A stretch of DNA of 29,515 nt from positions 1 to 29,515 of IMG/VR virus record IMGVR_UViG_3300028800_000259. The stretch is one strand, 5' to 3'. A program made the translations under genes and the position numbers. Positions 15,874 to 23,675 of the stretch are shown piece by piece (position 1 is the first letter of the stretch; each line of letters starts with the position of its first letter). Source of the DNA: a virus. Under the pieces are notes generated by a model that was given only the letters and a program-made list of their open reading frames with translations, searched no databases and had not been told where the DNA came from.

Positions 15874-16512
15874 ATGATCATCTACAAGATAACTAACAAC
15901 ATCACAAAAAAGGCTTATGTAGGTCAAACGCGATCAACGCTCGAGGAGCGCTGGATGGGTCACTGCAATGACGCGCGTGGCAAGAGCAAACGTAAGTTTC
16001 TAAGCGCCATACGTAAGTATGGTACCGAGTGCTGGACTCTAGAAGTTATTGAAAAGGTTTCTAGCGTCGAACTACTAAATGAACGCGAGGTTTACTGGGT
16101 AGCGTACTACAATACGTTTCATAATGGCTATAACATGAGAACTGGAGGAGGACAGTGCTCACTTTTTAATGCGGAAGCGCGTCAGCACATGTCTGAATCA
16201 CAACGTCGAAGATTTACTGAACAAGGAGTCTCAGACGCGACGAGGCAGAAACTACGAGAAGCTAACTACAAGCGCGAGTACGGCCCGATGCGTGAGGAAG
16301 TTCGTTTAAAAATGCTAGGATGGGTTCCAAGTCAAGAGACACGAGCGCTGTGGTCCAAACAACGCAGGGGCGTAAAGCGGGGTCCGATGTCGGACGACAC
16401 GCGACGTAAGATAGGCGCCGCGCATCGAGGCAAGAAGCGAGGACCACTTCCTTTAGAAACACGAATGAAGCTATCTGAAGCTCTACGAAGAGCGCGAGCA
16501 CACAATAAGTAA
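15874..16512 (+). CDS. GIY-YIG homing endonuclease with NUMOD3-type repeats
   Basis: 212 residues from ATG 15874. GIY-YIG nuclease domain at residues 1-90: IYKITN and AYVGQT form the two signature strands, LEERWMGH supplies the catalytic Arg, and the NEREVYWV helix supplies the Glu. The C-terminal half carries NUMOD3-like DNA-binding repeats (KRGPMSDDTRRKIGAAHRGKKRGPL). GC content is visibly lower than in gp20 and gp67, with A/T-ending codons, a sign of transfer. Free-standing genes of this kind cut cognate phage genomes lacking the insertion and spread with their flanks. It is inserted between gp20 and the gp67-like gene. No good ribosome site is seen. Confidence 0.9.
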   Translation: MIIYKITNNITKKAYVGQTRSTLEERWMGHCNDARGKSKRKFLSAIRKYGTECWTLEVIEKVSSVELLNEREVYWVAYYNTFHNGYNMRTGGGQCSLFNAEARQHMSESQRRRFTEQGVSDATRQKLREANYKREYGPMREEVRLKMLGWVPSQETRALWSKQRRGVKRGPMSDDTRRKIGAAHRGKKRGPLPLETRMKLSEALRRARAHNK

Positions 16513-16562
16513 CTGGTGTAGGAGTTCAGTCGCGATGGTGGCACCAGCAACGAGGGCGTCGG

Positions 16563-16676
16563 TTGGACTTGTCGTTCCTGCTGTGTCCGTGTTTCTTCCT
16601 CGCACTCGTCGTCGCGCCGGTCCTCCTGGCCACGCTCGTCGAGCGCGCGGCGCGAAGGCTCGTTGGAAATAAATAA
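16563..16676 (+). CDS. Possible small membrane protein (TTG start)
   Basis: TTG 16563 to TAA 16674-16676, 37 residues. It starts MDLSFLLCPCFFLALVVAPV, continues LLATLV, and ends with a basic ERAARRLVGNK tail, which is a plausible single transmembrane helix with cytoplasmic anchor. A GAGGG lies 8-12 bases upstream. The alternative ORF in the next frame (ATG 16535 to 16672, 45 residues, Arg-rich) looks less protein-like. The stop overlaps the gp67 late promoter. No family is recognised, and it may be a chance ORF in GC-rich DNA. Confidence 0.3.
   Translation: MDLSFLLCPCFFLALVVAPVLLATLVERAARRLVGNK
16668..16675 (+). promoter_or_regulatory. T4-type late promoter (AATAAATA) for the gp67-like gene
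   Basis: AATAAATA with predicted start near 16681. The leader of about 14 bases contains GGAG (16686-16689) correctly spaced before ATG 16695. Confidence 0.65.
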
Positions 16677-16694
16677 GCAACCGTGGAGACAGAC

Positions 16695-16940
16695 ATGAGC
16701 GACGCCAACACAACATACACGACCACCGACCTGATCGGACACGCGCTGGACGAGCGACCGCTCGACTTCGCCGACGTCCTCGGGTCGATGCTGGCCGACA
16801 GGGCGCTGGAGGCGCTCGAGGCCAGGAGGACCGAGATCGCGAACGACCTGTTCGTGACCGACTACACGGAGCCGGAACAGGATCAGCCACAAGTAGTAGG
16901 CGACGCTACGGAGGTAACCGATGGCTCGCCCGCTGAATGA
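16695..16940 (+). CDS. 67: gp67-like prohead core protein
   Basis: 81 residues from ATG 16695, chosen over the in-frame GTG 16683 because GGAG at 16686 fits it. Very acidic; LGSMLADRALEALEARRTEIANDLF (about 33-57) is the 'ALEAKK-E-A' helix seen in gp67 homologues of cyanophage-like T4 relatives. It lies right after the portal gene as in T4. gp67 is an internal core protein needed for correct head shape and is cut by gp21 during maturation (family knowledge). The last 20 bases overlap the next gene. Identification rests on size, charge, position and this helix. Confidence 0.65.
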   Translation: MSDANTTYTTTDLIGHALDERPLDFADVLGSMLADRALEALEARRTEIANDLFVTDYTEPEQDQPQVVGDATEVTDGSPAE

Positions 16941-17214
16941 GATAAGCAAGATGCTCGCACACGCGGCCAGCAAGAAGTTTGCAGAAAAAAGAACCAACGA
17001 GTACGAGAAGTACCATGCGGCGGCGATGGACTACAGCAGGCCGCTGTCCGACGCGGATAAGCACCGCAGGTCCTACGAGAGAGCCTCAGCAGCATCCGAT
17101 CTCGCTGATAAAAAGATCTTTAACATCAACAACGTGAGAGTTCCAGCAACGGGGCCGATGCATCCCGACGACGAGGCGATGAGGAAGTCTCTAGACGCTC
17201 AGAGGAGGAAGTAA
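16921..17214 (+). CDS. Unrecognised small basic head-block protein A
   Basis: 97 residues from ATG 16921, with GGAGG shortly upstream, overlapping the gp67-like gene by 20 bases. Begins MARPLNEISKMLAHAASKKF; the following gene begins MGRPLKDILKGMHDSRIKSA, so the two share an 'RPL-(N/K)-(E/D)-I-x-K' leader. Hydrophilic, rich in Lys, Arg, Asp and Ala, without hydrophobic core. Third codon positions are noticeably more AT-rich than in the neighbours. Position in the head core cluster suggests an internal head protein, with the shared leader possibly a targeting signal (inference). No known family. Confidence 0.6.
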   Translation: MARPLNEISKMLAHAASKKFAEKRTNEYEKYHAAAMDYSRPLSDADKHRRSYERASAASDLADKKIFNINNVRVPATGPMHPDDEAMRKSLDAQRRK

Positions 17215-17215
17215 C

Positions 17216-17821
17216 TTGGGACGACCGCTTAAGGACATCCTCAAGGGGATGCACGACTCCAGGATCAAGTCGGCGTCGCTGGGCAAGGACCCGGCGGTTG
17301 ACTACGCGCCGAAGCCGGTCGACGACCGCAAGTTCGTAGCCAAGCACGCAGTGCAGCACCACGACTGGACAGGCCGCCCCGAGGACGACGCGATCTTCAA
17401 CGGGTCGAACGTCCAGAGGAAGCCGAACCGCTGGACCAACCGCGGGTACGACAGGCCCGAGGACGAGGAGGTCAACGGCATCCAGGGGTCCGAGAGCGGG
17501 GTCGCCGACGCCGAGAAGAACACCAACACCATGAGGACCGGCGCCGAGACCGACACGGCAGCACACGAGAAGTGGAACGCCGAGCTCGCCAAGCAGCTCG
17601 GGCTCTTCCCGGACAACACCGGCGGCGATGGGGCTTCAGGAGCGATCAAGGAGAGCGAAGCGGATCCACCCTGCGTCAAGTCCATTCAGCCAAAGTTCTC
17701 CCGCGCGTTTAAGGCGGGCGAGAGGACTATCAATAAGGACGCGAGGAAGCCGATCAAGGTTTCGACCACCGAGGAGACCGAGCCGCGCGCGATCGACAAG
17801 ATCTGGAAGTGGCTCGCCTGA
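17216..17821 (+). CDS. Unrecognised head-block protein B (TTG start)
   Basis: 201 residues. TTG 17216 is chosen because AGGAGG at 17203-17208 lies 7 bases before it and it begins one base after the preceding stop; the product starts MGRPLKDILKGM like its neighbour. Highly charged and probably extended: KFVAKHAVQHHDWTGRPEDDA (about 39-59), a GADTDTAAHE-like stretch, and a C-terminal IDKIWKWLA amphipathic helix. No enzymatic motif recognised. Likely co-expressed with the gp67-like gene and packed in the prohead core (inference from location). Confidence 0.6.
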   Translation: MGRPLKDILKGMHDSRIKSASLGKDPAVDYAPKPVDDRKFVAKHAVQHHDWTGRPEDDAIFNGSNVQRKPNRWTNRGYDRPEDEEVNGIQGSESGVADAEKNTNTMRTGAETDTAAHEKWNAELAKQLGLFPDNTGGDGASGAIKESEADPPCVKSIQPKFSRAFKAGERTINKDARKPIKVSTTEETEPRAIDKIWKWLA

Positions 17822-17822
17822 C

Positions 17823-19898
17823 GTGAAGAAGCTGGACGAGCTCAGCAGGGCGCACCACGAGCCGACCCTCAAGAAGTACAGGGCCGACGCCGCGCGCGTG
17901 CTGACGACCCAGCCGCAGCTGAAGACCCGCTACCTCGGCACGCACTTCCAGAAGGACCCGGAGTACCCGGAGGCCGACAGGAAGATGGCCAACGCCTCGC
18001 GGGGCATACCCAGGGCGAACGACAGGCTCGACAAGCTGGCCGCTGGGAAAGTGATGATCAAGGAGAAGCCGGTCGCCGAGGGCAGCGACGAGAGAGCACG
18101 CAGGGCTGACTGGACGAGAGCTGACAAGAAGTTCAACAAGTGGGAGCGCCTCGCCGGCTTCGGCGCGCCGAGAGCCGAGCCGGAGACAGAGAGCCAGCGC
18201 ACCATGACCAAGTACCTCAGGGACAAGAAGGGCTTCTCGTGGAAGTCACGAGTGAACGAGAGCAAGGACGAGGAGAGCGCGGAGAACCAGCGCCTGATCG
18301 CCGCTCACCAGGACAAGATCACGAAGCTCCCGGCCGGTGCGAAGTCAGAGGGAGTGAAGTACAAGCCGGCCTACGACATGTCGTTCAGGTCGAGCAAGGG
18401 GAAGGGCGGACCGAAGAGGAAGGTGTCCCTGGCCGGAAGCTCGTGGTCCAGCCTCAACACCAGGAAGTACGGGACGGTCGACGCGCCGAAGCTCTCGGAA
18501 GCCGAGGGGTCGGCCGGCTGGTCCGATCCCGACAGCGTCGGCAGGAAGAGGACCATCAAACAGTTCTCCACGCCCGCTCACCCGTCGGAGCCGGAGCACG
18601 CCCAGGGCGTGACGAAGCCGGCGATGGGCGCCAAGACCGTCTACACCAACCCCGACACCGGCGGAGGCAGCGGCGACAGGAAGTTCGCGTCGGCCAAGGC
18701 GAGCTGGGGAGCCCGTTCGACCGGAGCCGGCTACGAGCACCCGCACGTCACGGCGGCGAGGGACAGGCTGTCCGACTTCATCGGCGCGAACAAGCACGTC
18801 GTCACCGACAAGCACGCCGAGGCGCTGCACCGCGGGCTGAACAAGGCGATCAACGGCAGCGTCACCCACAGGCAGGCGTCGACGCCGGACAGGCCGGTGC
18901 CCAGGAGCTCGACCGGGGCTCCCGTCAAGGCGATCGTGCACAAGCCGGGCGAGGGCAGCGCGCCGCACCGCGCGAACGTCTACGTCAGCGGCGCGATCGC
19001 CGGCCTCAAGAGCAGCAACGAGCTCAGGTCAAACGCGATCAAGTCTAATCTCAGGGCGCCGGAACACTTCTCCAAGCCGGAGAAGCCGGACAACTCGTCG
19101 ACGATGAAGAAGTATGAGCTCCACCCGGCGGTATCCGACGTCGTCAGGGGGATCAACAGGGACAAGATGGCTGGCAAGGGTCCGGTCAAGCTCAGCCGCG
19201 AGTCGGTGTTCACGGACCTCGAGGTCTACGACGCGATCGTCGGCTCGCTCGAGAACGTGTTTCTGCACGAGCAGCTGATGAATGAGGTCTCTAGGGAGAA
19301 GCTCGAGAGGTACGAGAAGGCCGGCTTCGAGAGTATGGCAAAAGCGAACACAAAACCCAGGGATTACAACACGCTACGCAAGAGGCAGGCCGGTCTCGGC
19401 GTGTCCTTCGGGAAGATCATTAAGGCGCCGGACACTAGGGTTCACGCGACGGAAGCCGACCAGATCGATGCGATGCCGAGCGACGAAAACAAGGCCCCAA
19501 AGAAGCTGCGCAAGCTGAGGGAGTTCGACGGCTTCGGCGGGACCGGTGGGCCAGACCTCGCGCAGCCGCTGCTGGGGGACAACGAGCCGGGGCAGCACGA
19601 GCGGGACGAGGAGATGGCCCGCGCGCACGCGAGGACCGTCGCCAACAAGTCCCTGCACCTTCAGATGATAGGCGGCGGCGAGAAGTTCTACAGGGACCCA
19701 GAGGTCCAGCAGAACCTAAAAAGGGCCAGGGACGCCCTAAATAACGTGCACGACATGCGCCTGTTTCACGCCAAGCACATGGTCGACGAGGGCGGCCTGC
19801 CCGGGGACAGCGGCGAGCGCTCACTGACGCCGTCGTCGTCTCCAGGCAACCAGCTGCCCGACTACAACGACGACAACCACGTGGGAGCGAACGTCTAG
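17823..19898 (+). CDS. Large unrecognised charged protein of the head-core cluster
   Basis: 691 residues from GTG 17823, one base after the previous stop. Begins MKKLDELSRAHHEPTLKKYR. Almost the whole length is rich in Lys, Arg, Ser, Gly and Asp with few hydrophobics. Exceptions are a short helical segment (AARDRLSDFIGANKHVV) near 310-325 and a DLEVYDAIVGSLENVFLHEQLMNEV helix near 465-490. No signal peptide, membrane segment or known catalytic motif. Size and basicity, and its place between gp67 and gp21, suggest a DNA-associated internal head protein possibly injected with the genome (inference). Codons in about 19320-19500 are less GC-biased than the rest. No homologue is recognised. Confidence 0.6.
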   Translation: MKKLDELSRAHHEPTLKKYRADAARVLTTQPQLKTRYLGTHFQKDPEYPEADRKMANASRGIPRANDRLDKLAAGKVMIKEKPVAEGSDERARRADWTRADKKFNKWERLAGFGAPRAEPETESQRTMTKYLRDKKGFSWKSRVNESKDEESAENQRLIAAHQDKITKLPAGAKSEGVKYKPAYDMSFRSSKGKGGPKRKVSLAGSSWSSLNTRKYGTVDAPKLSEAEGSAGWSDPDSVGRKRTIKQFSTPAHPSEPEHAQGVTKPAMGAKTVYTNPDTGGGSGDRKFASAKASWGARSTGAGYEHPHVTAARDRLSDFIGANKHVVTDKHAEALHRGLNKAINGSVTHRQASTPDRPVPRSSTGAPVKAIVHKPGEGSAPHRANVYVSGAIAGLKSSNELRSNAIKSNLRAPEHFSKPEKPDNSSTMKKYELHPAVSDVVRGINRDKMAGKGPVKLSRESVFTDLEVYDAIVGSLENVFLHEQLMNEVSREKLERYEKAGFESMAKANTKPRDYNTLRKRQAGLGVSFGKIIKAPDTRVHATEADQIDAMPSDENKAPKKLRKLREFDGFGGTGGPDLAQPLLGDNEPGQHERDEEMARAHARTVANKSLHLQMIGGGEKFYRDPEVQQNLKRARDALNNVHDMRLFHAKHMVDEGGLPGDSGERSLTPSSSPGNQLPDYNDDNHVGANV

Positions 19899-20164
19899 TG
19901 GTAAGCATCCTTCGAGCTACGGCGAACGAGACGTCGCTCAACTCAACGCCGACGACGGTCAGCAACGCCAGGCTCGTGAGGGTTCTGAACAACAGCGCCT
20001 CGGCCGCCCTGCTGATCACGACCAACAACGGCGTCAACGCCGCGTCGATAACTATCATCGCCAACACCGAGGTATTGATCCGCAAGTACAACGCCGACCA
20101 GCTGCTGGCCAACACCGCGGCCAACTCGTTCCTGGTCGTGCCGATGTCGTTCGAGAACAACTGA
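19898..20164 (+). CDS. Small beta-rich structural protein
   Basis: 88 residues from GTG 19898, overlapping the preceding TAG by one base. Pattern: start SILRATANETSLNS, then alternating hydrophobic strands (LVRVLNNSASAALLITTNN, SITIIANTEVLIRKYNADQLL) and a final FLVVPMSFEN. Small Ig-like or beta-sandwich proteins of this type ('-V-R-I-N-, -K-x-x-D-x-L-') are common beside prohead protease genes in T4-like marine phages (recalled, not checked). Probably a minor virion or head-decoration protein. It lies one base before gp21. Confidence 0.6.
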   Translation: MVSILRATANETSLNSTPTTVSNARLVRVLNNSASAALLITTNNGVNAASITIIANTEVLIRKYNADQLLANTAANSFLVVPMSFENN

Positions 20165-20165
20165 C

Positions 20166-20825
20166 ATGAAACTCATAAGGGAGCTGAACGAGGACGTCAA
20201 ATACGTCGAGGAGCTGAACGAGTCGACCGGCGGGAAAGAGGCCTACATCGAGGGCGTGTTCCTGCAGGGCGACATCAGAAACAGGAACGGCAGGATCTAC
20301 CCCAAGGAGGTCCTCGTCAAGGAGGTCACTCGCTACTGCAGCGACAAGGTCTCCAAGATGGGCGCCTACGGAGAGCTGGGGCACCCCGACGGGCCGGTGA
20401 TCAACCTCAACAACGCCTCGCACCTCATCGTCAAGCTGACCGAGGACGGCAGCAACTTCATCGGCAAGGCCAAGCTCCTGCCGGTTCCAGCCGGCAACAT
20501 CGTGCGCGGCATCATGTCGGCGGGAGGCAGAATTGGCGTATCCTCTAGAGCAATGGGTTCACTGGTCCCAAGAGATGATGGGGCAATGGAAGTACAGGAC
20601 GACCTCCACCTCTCCACCGCCGCCGACATCGTCGCCGACCCCTCCGCCCCCGACGCCTTCGTGCACGGCATCATGGAGGGAGTCGAGTGGTTCTTCGACG
20701 GAAGCCAGTGGCACAGGGAGCGCGCCGAGAACCTCAGGAGGGACCTCAGGGAGACCAGGGTCCTCCAGCTAACCGAGCGACAGAAGCTGCGCATCTTTGA
20801 GAACTTCGTGAGGGGGCTCAAGTGA
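20166..20825 (+). CDS. 21: Prohead maturation protease gp21
   Basis: 219 residues from ATG 20166, T4-like length (212). AYIEGVFLQGDIRNRNGRIYP (about 26-46) and GAYGELGHPDGPVINL (about 66-81, catalytic His73) match the family, as does GGRIGVSSRAMGSL (about 120-133, catalytic Ser126 or 127). It self-activates inside the prohead and cleaves scaffold, core proteins and gp23 after (L/I)-x-Glu. About 27 codons around the serine (20524-20598) use AT-rich codons (three AGA, ATT, GTA, GCA, GAA) unlike the rest of the gene, possibly a gene-conversion tract. Confidence 0.93.
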   Translation: MKLIRELNEDVKYVEELNESTGGKEAYIEGVFLQGDIRNRNGRIYPKEVLVKEVTRYCSDKVSKMGAYGELGHPDGPVINLNNASHLIVKLTEDGSNFIGKAKLLPVPAGNIVRGIMSAGGRIGVSSRAMGSLVPRDDGAMEVQDDLHLSTAADIVADPSAPDAFVHGIMEGVEWFFDGSQWHRERAENLRRDLRETRVLQLTERQKLRIFENFVRGLK

Positions 20826-21022
20826 TAGGCGAGCCCGTCCTAACAGCGTTCAAGGACCTGCTCGACAAGATGTGGAAGGCCGAGAGGCCAGAGGCCTTCA
20901 CCGACGACGAGTGGGGCACGATCATAGAGCTGTACGGCTACGGGCTCCTCCTGCTCAAGGAGCTAAACGCCCAAGAGGCCGCCGATATAAATAAGAGCAC
21001 GGTACCAACGGAGACCAAGTAA
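20822..21022 (+). CDS. Unrecognised 66-residue protein between gp21 and gp22
   Basis: GTG 20822 overlaps the gp21 stop (GTGA). Acidic, helical-looking: FKDLLDKMWKAERPEAFTDD (about 10-29), then a WGTIIELYGYGLLLLKEL amphipathic or hydrophobic helix. It ends in a tail (INKSTVPTETK) whose codons contain the TATAAATA promoter of gp22. Small acidic proteins are frequent in this position in T4-like genomes and may be core components, but no family is recognised. Confidence 0.6.
   Translation: MIGEPVLTAFKDLLDKMWKAERPEAFTDDEWGTIIELYGYGLLLLKELNAQEAADINKSTVPTETK
20986..20993 (+). promoter_or_regulatory. T4-type late promoter for gp22
   Basis: Exact TATAAATA inside the 3' end of the small preceding gene. 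The predicted start is near 20999, with a 27-base leader containing GGAG (about 21010) before ATG 21026. Confidence 0.75.
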
Positions 21023-21025
21023 CTC

Positions 21026-22153
21026 ATGGCAAAGACCAGCAAGAAGAGCGTGAGCGAGGAGACGCTGTCGGCCAGCACCCTGCACCCGGCTGCCCGCCCG
21101 GTCACCGACGACCCCAAGTCAAGGTTCGAGATCCTGTCGAGCATGATCGGCGCGATGCACACGATGCGCGACGACCACCTCCAGGACCTCTACTACAAGT
21201 CACTGGACATCATCGGACACGAGGCCGACCCGGTCGGCGACCCGTCCGAGCACAACAAGGCGTCGATCAACATGAAGCCGTCCGCCGCCGAGGGCACCCC
21301 GGGTGACCACGGCGAGGAGATGGGCATGCCCCGCCTCGACGGCAAGGGTAACCCTGTCGAACACGTCGACTCCGAGCTCGACCTCGGCAAGACGAAGCCC
21401 GAGCTCAGGATGGCGATGCCGAAGATCAGCGTCAAGGAGGACGTCGAGGCCCTGTTCAACGGGCAGGAGCTGTCCGAGGAGTTCAAGGCCGACGCGGCGA
21501 TGCTGTTCGAGACCGCCGTAACGGCGAGGGTGATCCTCGAGGCCGAGAGGCTCGAGGCAACCTACAAGCAGCGCCTCGACGAGAGCGCCCAGAGCATCCA
21601 CGAGGAGATGGAGAAGAGGCTCGACGCCTACTTGGACTACACCGTCCAGCAGTGGCTCGAGGAGAACGAGGTGGCGATCAACACTGGCGTGCGCGCCCAG
21701 CTGATGGAGGACCTGTTCGAGTCGCTCCGCGGCGTGTTCCTCGAGCACAACGTCAACGTCCCAGAGGAGAAGGTCGAGGTCGTCGAGGCCCTCGGCGCCC
21801 GCATCGACGAGATGCAGGAGCAGATGGACGAGCTGATCGGCCAGAACACCGAGATGAAGGACGTCATCATGAAGTACGCGCTGGACGAGGTCGTCGACAA
21901 GGGGGCGCACGGGCTGTCGCTCTCCCAGCAGGAGAAGTTCAAGAAGCTCGCCGAGGCGGTGGAGTTCACCGGCGACATCGAGCAGTACGAGAGGAAGCTC
22001 GCGGTCGTTCGCAAGAACTACTTCGAGACCAAGTCCGCCCCGGGGAAGACGAACCTTGAGGAGGAGACGTTCGAGGGCGACGTCGGCAAGAAGCCGGTCC
22101 TCGACGAGATGGACCACTACGTCGCGGCGCTCGATCGCGGCCTGAGGAAGTAA
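21026..22153 (+). CDS. 22: Prohead scaffold / core protein gp22
   Basis: 375 residues from ATG 21026. Acidic and largely coiled coil. The C-terminal half matches gp22: EEFKADAAMLFETAVTARVILEAERLEATY (about 152-181), VRAQLMEDLFESLRGVFLEHNVNVPEEKV (about 221-250), and ALGARIDEMQEQMDELIGQN. gp22 forms the assembly core around which gp23 assembles and is degraded by gp21. Longer than T4 gp22 (269), with an N-terminal region of about 100 residues rich in His, Pro and Asp (HEADPVGDPSEHN). Lies directly before the gp23 promoter. Confidence 0.9.
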   Translation: MAKTSKKSVSEETLSASTLHPAARPVTDDPKSRFEILSSMIGAMHTMRDDHLQDLYYKSLDIIGHEADPVGDPSEHNKASINMKPSAAEGTPGDHGEEMGMPRLDGKGNPVEHVDSELDLGKTKPELRMAMPKISVKEDVEALFNGQELSEEFKADAAMLFETAVTARVILEAERLEATYKQRLDESAQSIHEEMEKRLDAYLDYTVQQWLEENEVAINTGVRAQLMEDLFESLRGVFLEHNVNVPEEKVEVVEALGARIDEMQEQMDELIGQNTEMKDVIMKYALDEVVDKGAHGLSLSQQEKFKKLAEAVEFTGDIEQYERKLAVVRKNYFETKSAPGKTNLEEETFEGDVGKKPVLDEMDHYVAALDRGLRK

Positions 22154-22177
22154 GCCTCGGGCTGAGATAAAAGCATC

Positions 22178-22185
22178 GATAAATA
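22178..22185 (+). promoter_or_regulatory. T4-type late promoter (GATAAATA) for gp23
   Basis: GATAAATA in the gp22-gp23 gap. The predicted start is near 22191 with a leader of about 33 bases carrying GAGGAGGGAG (from about 22207) before ATG 22224, which is a very strong ribosome site as expected for the capsid gene. Confidence 0.7.
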
Positions 22186-22223
22186 CACCACGATAACAAG
22201 AGCTCCGAGGAGGGAGTCACCGG

Positions 22224-23675
22224 ATGTCAAACCAGTATCTAGTTGAGGAAGAGGGCAAGGCGGTAGCCGCCCAGAACAAGTGGCAGAAGATGCTGGACTA
22301 CGAGGGCCCGGGCGTCGGAGCGATCCGCGACGACAGGTCCCGTAACGGCGTCTGGAACCGCAGGTCGGTCACGGCAATGGTCCTCGAGAACACGGTCCGC
22401 GAGATGCGCGCCGCGGGCTCGCTGATGGGCCGCCAGGGCCTGATCGTCGAGGACGTCGGCCTCGAGCCGATCCCGGCCAACTTCATGGGCGCCTCCTCGT
22501 CCACCGCCGGAACCGGCGGCGTCGACACCTTCGACCCGGTTCTTATCTCCCTCGTCCGTCGCGCGATGCCGAACCTGATCGCGTACGACATCTGCGGCGT
22601 GCAGCCGATGACCGGCCCGACGGGCCTGATCTTCGCGATGCGCTCGCGCTACAACACGATGGCCAACTCCTCGGGCAACAACACGGGCTACGCCGACAAC
22701 GAGACGTTCTACAACGAGGTCAACACCGCGTTCTCGACCGTCGTCGCCGGCAACACCACGTTCGGGCAGGGCTTCACCGGCACGTTCCCGGGCCAGACCA
22801 ACACCACGGCGCTGGTCAACACCGCGAACTACAACACCGGCACGGGCATGTCGACGGCGCAGGCGGAAGCCCTGGGCACGTCCTCGAACTCCGACTTCCC
22901 GCAGATGGCGTTCAGCATCGAGAAGGTCACGGTGACCGCCAAGTCCCGCGCCCTCAAGGCTGAGTACACCATGGAGCTCGCGCAGGACCTGAAGGCGATC
23001 CACGGCCTCGACGCCGAGACCGAGCTGGCCAACATCCTGTCGGCCGAGATCCTCGCGGAGATCAACCGAGAGGTCGTTCGCACGATCAACATCACCGCGG
23101 TCTCCGGCGCGCAGGACAACGTCACGACGTCCGGCGTGTTCGACCTCGACACCGACTCCAACGGTCGATGGATGGTCGAGAAGTTCAAGGGCCTCATGTT
23201 CCAGCTGGAGCGCGAGTGCAACCACATCGCGAAGGACACCAGGCGCGGGAAGGGCAACATCGTCATCGTCAACAGCGACGTGGCGAGCGCCCTCCAGATG
23301 GCCGGCGTCCTCGACTTCACACCGGCCCTGAACAGCAACAACCTGCAGGTCGACGACACCGGCAACACCTTCGCCGGCGTCCTGAACGGCAGGCTCAGGG
23401 TCTACATCGACCCCTACGCGATCGGCGGCAACTACTTCACCGCCGGCTACCGCGGCTCCTCGGCGTTCGACGCGGGCCTCTTCTACTGCCCGTACGTCCC
23501 GCTGCAGATGGTCCGCGCGGTTGACCAGCAGTCCTTCCAGCCGAAGATCGGGTTCAAGACCAGGTACGGCATGGTCGCCAACCCGTTCGCCCAGGGCCTG
23601 ACCCCGGGACACGGCAACCTGACGCTGCAGACCAACCTCTACTACCGCACGGTCGTCGTAAATAACCTCATGTAG
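22224..23675 (+). CDS. 23: Major capsid protein gp23
   Basis: 483 residues from ATG 22224. HK97-fold T4-type capsid protein: N-terminal scaffold-like arm (about 1-80), then FDPVLISLVRRAMPNLIAYDICGVQPMTGPTGLIFAMRSRY (about 104-144). Further blocks: AFSIEKVTVTAKSRALKAEYTMELAQDLKAIHGLDAETELANILS, NIVIVNSDVASALQMAGVLDF, and VYIDPYAIGGNYFTAGYRGS. It is cleaved near the end of the arm by gp21; a GLIVE/D site near residue 77 is a candidate (inference). Arginine uses mainly CGC (14 of 24; AGG 6), unlike neck genes where AGG dominates, as fits its very high expression. Confidence 0.95.
   Translation: MSNQYLVEEEGKAVAAQNKWQKMLDYEGPGVGAIRDDRSRNGVWNRRSVTAMVLENTVREMRAAGSLMGRQGLIVEDVGLEPIPANFMGASSSTAGTGGVDTFDPVLISLVRRAMPNLIAYDICGVQPMTGPTGLIFAMRSRYNTMANSSGNNTGYADNETFYNEVNTAFSTVVAGNTTFGQGFTGTFPGQTNTTALVNTANYNTGTGMSTAQAEALGTSSNSDFPQMAFSIEKVTVTAKSRALKAEYTMELAQDLKAIHGLDAETELANILSAEILAEINREVVRTINITAVSGAQDNVTTSGVFDLDTDSNGRWMVEKFKGLMFQLERECNHIAKDTRRGKGNIVIVNSDVASALQMAGVLDFTPALNSNNLQVDDTGNTFAGVLNGRLRVYIDPYAIGGNYFTAGYRGSSAFDAGLFYCPYVPLQMVRAVDQQSFQPKIGFKTRYGMVANPFAQGLTPGHGNLTLQTNLYYRTVVVNNLM

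Noticed and set aside
23654-23661. GTAAATAA near the gp23 end, and similar GTAAATA at 23711 and 27214 and CTAAATA at 19737
   Set aside because: They lack the NATAAATA core or lie in coding sequence, with no suitably placed gene start except weakly at 23711.
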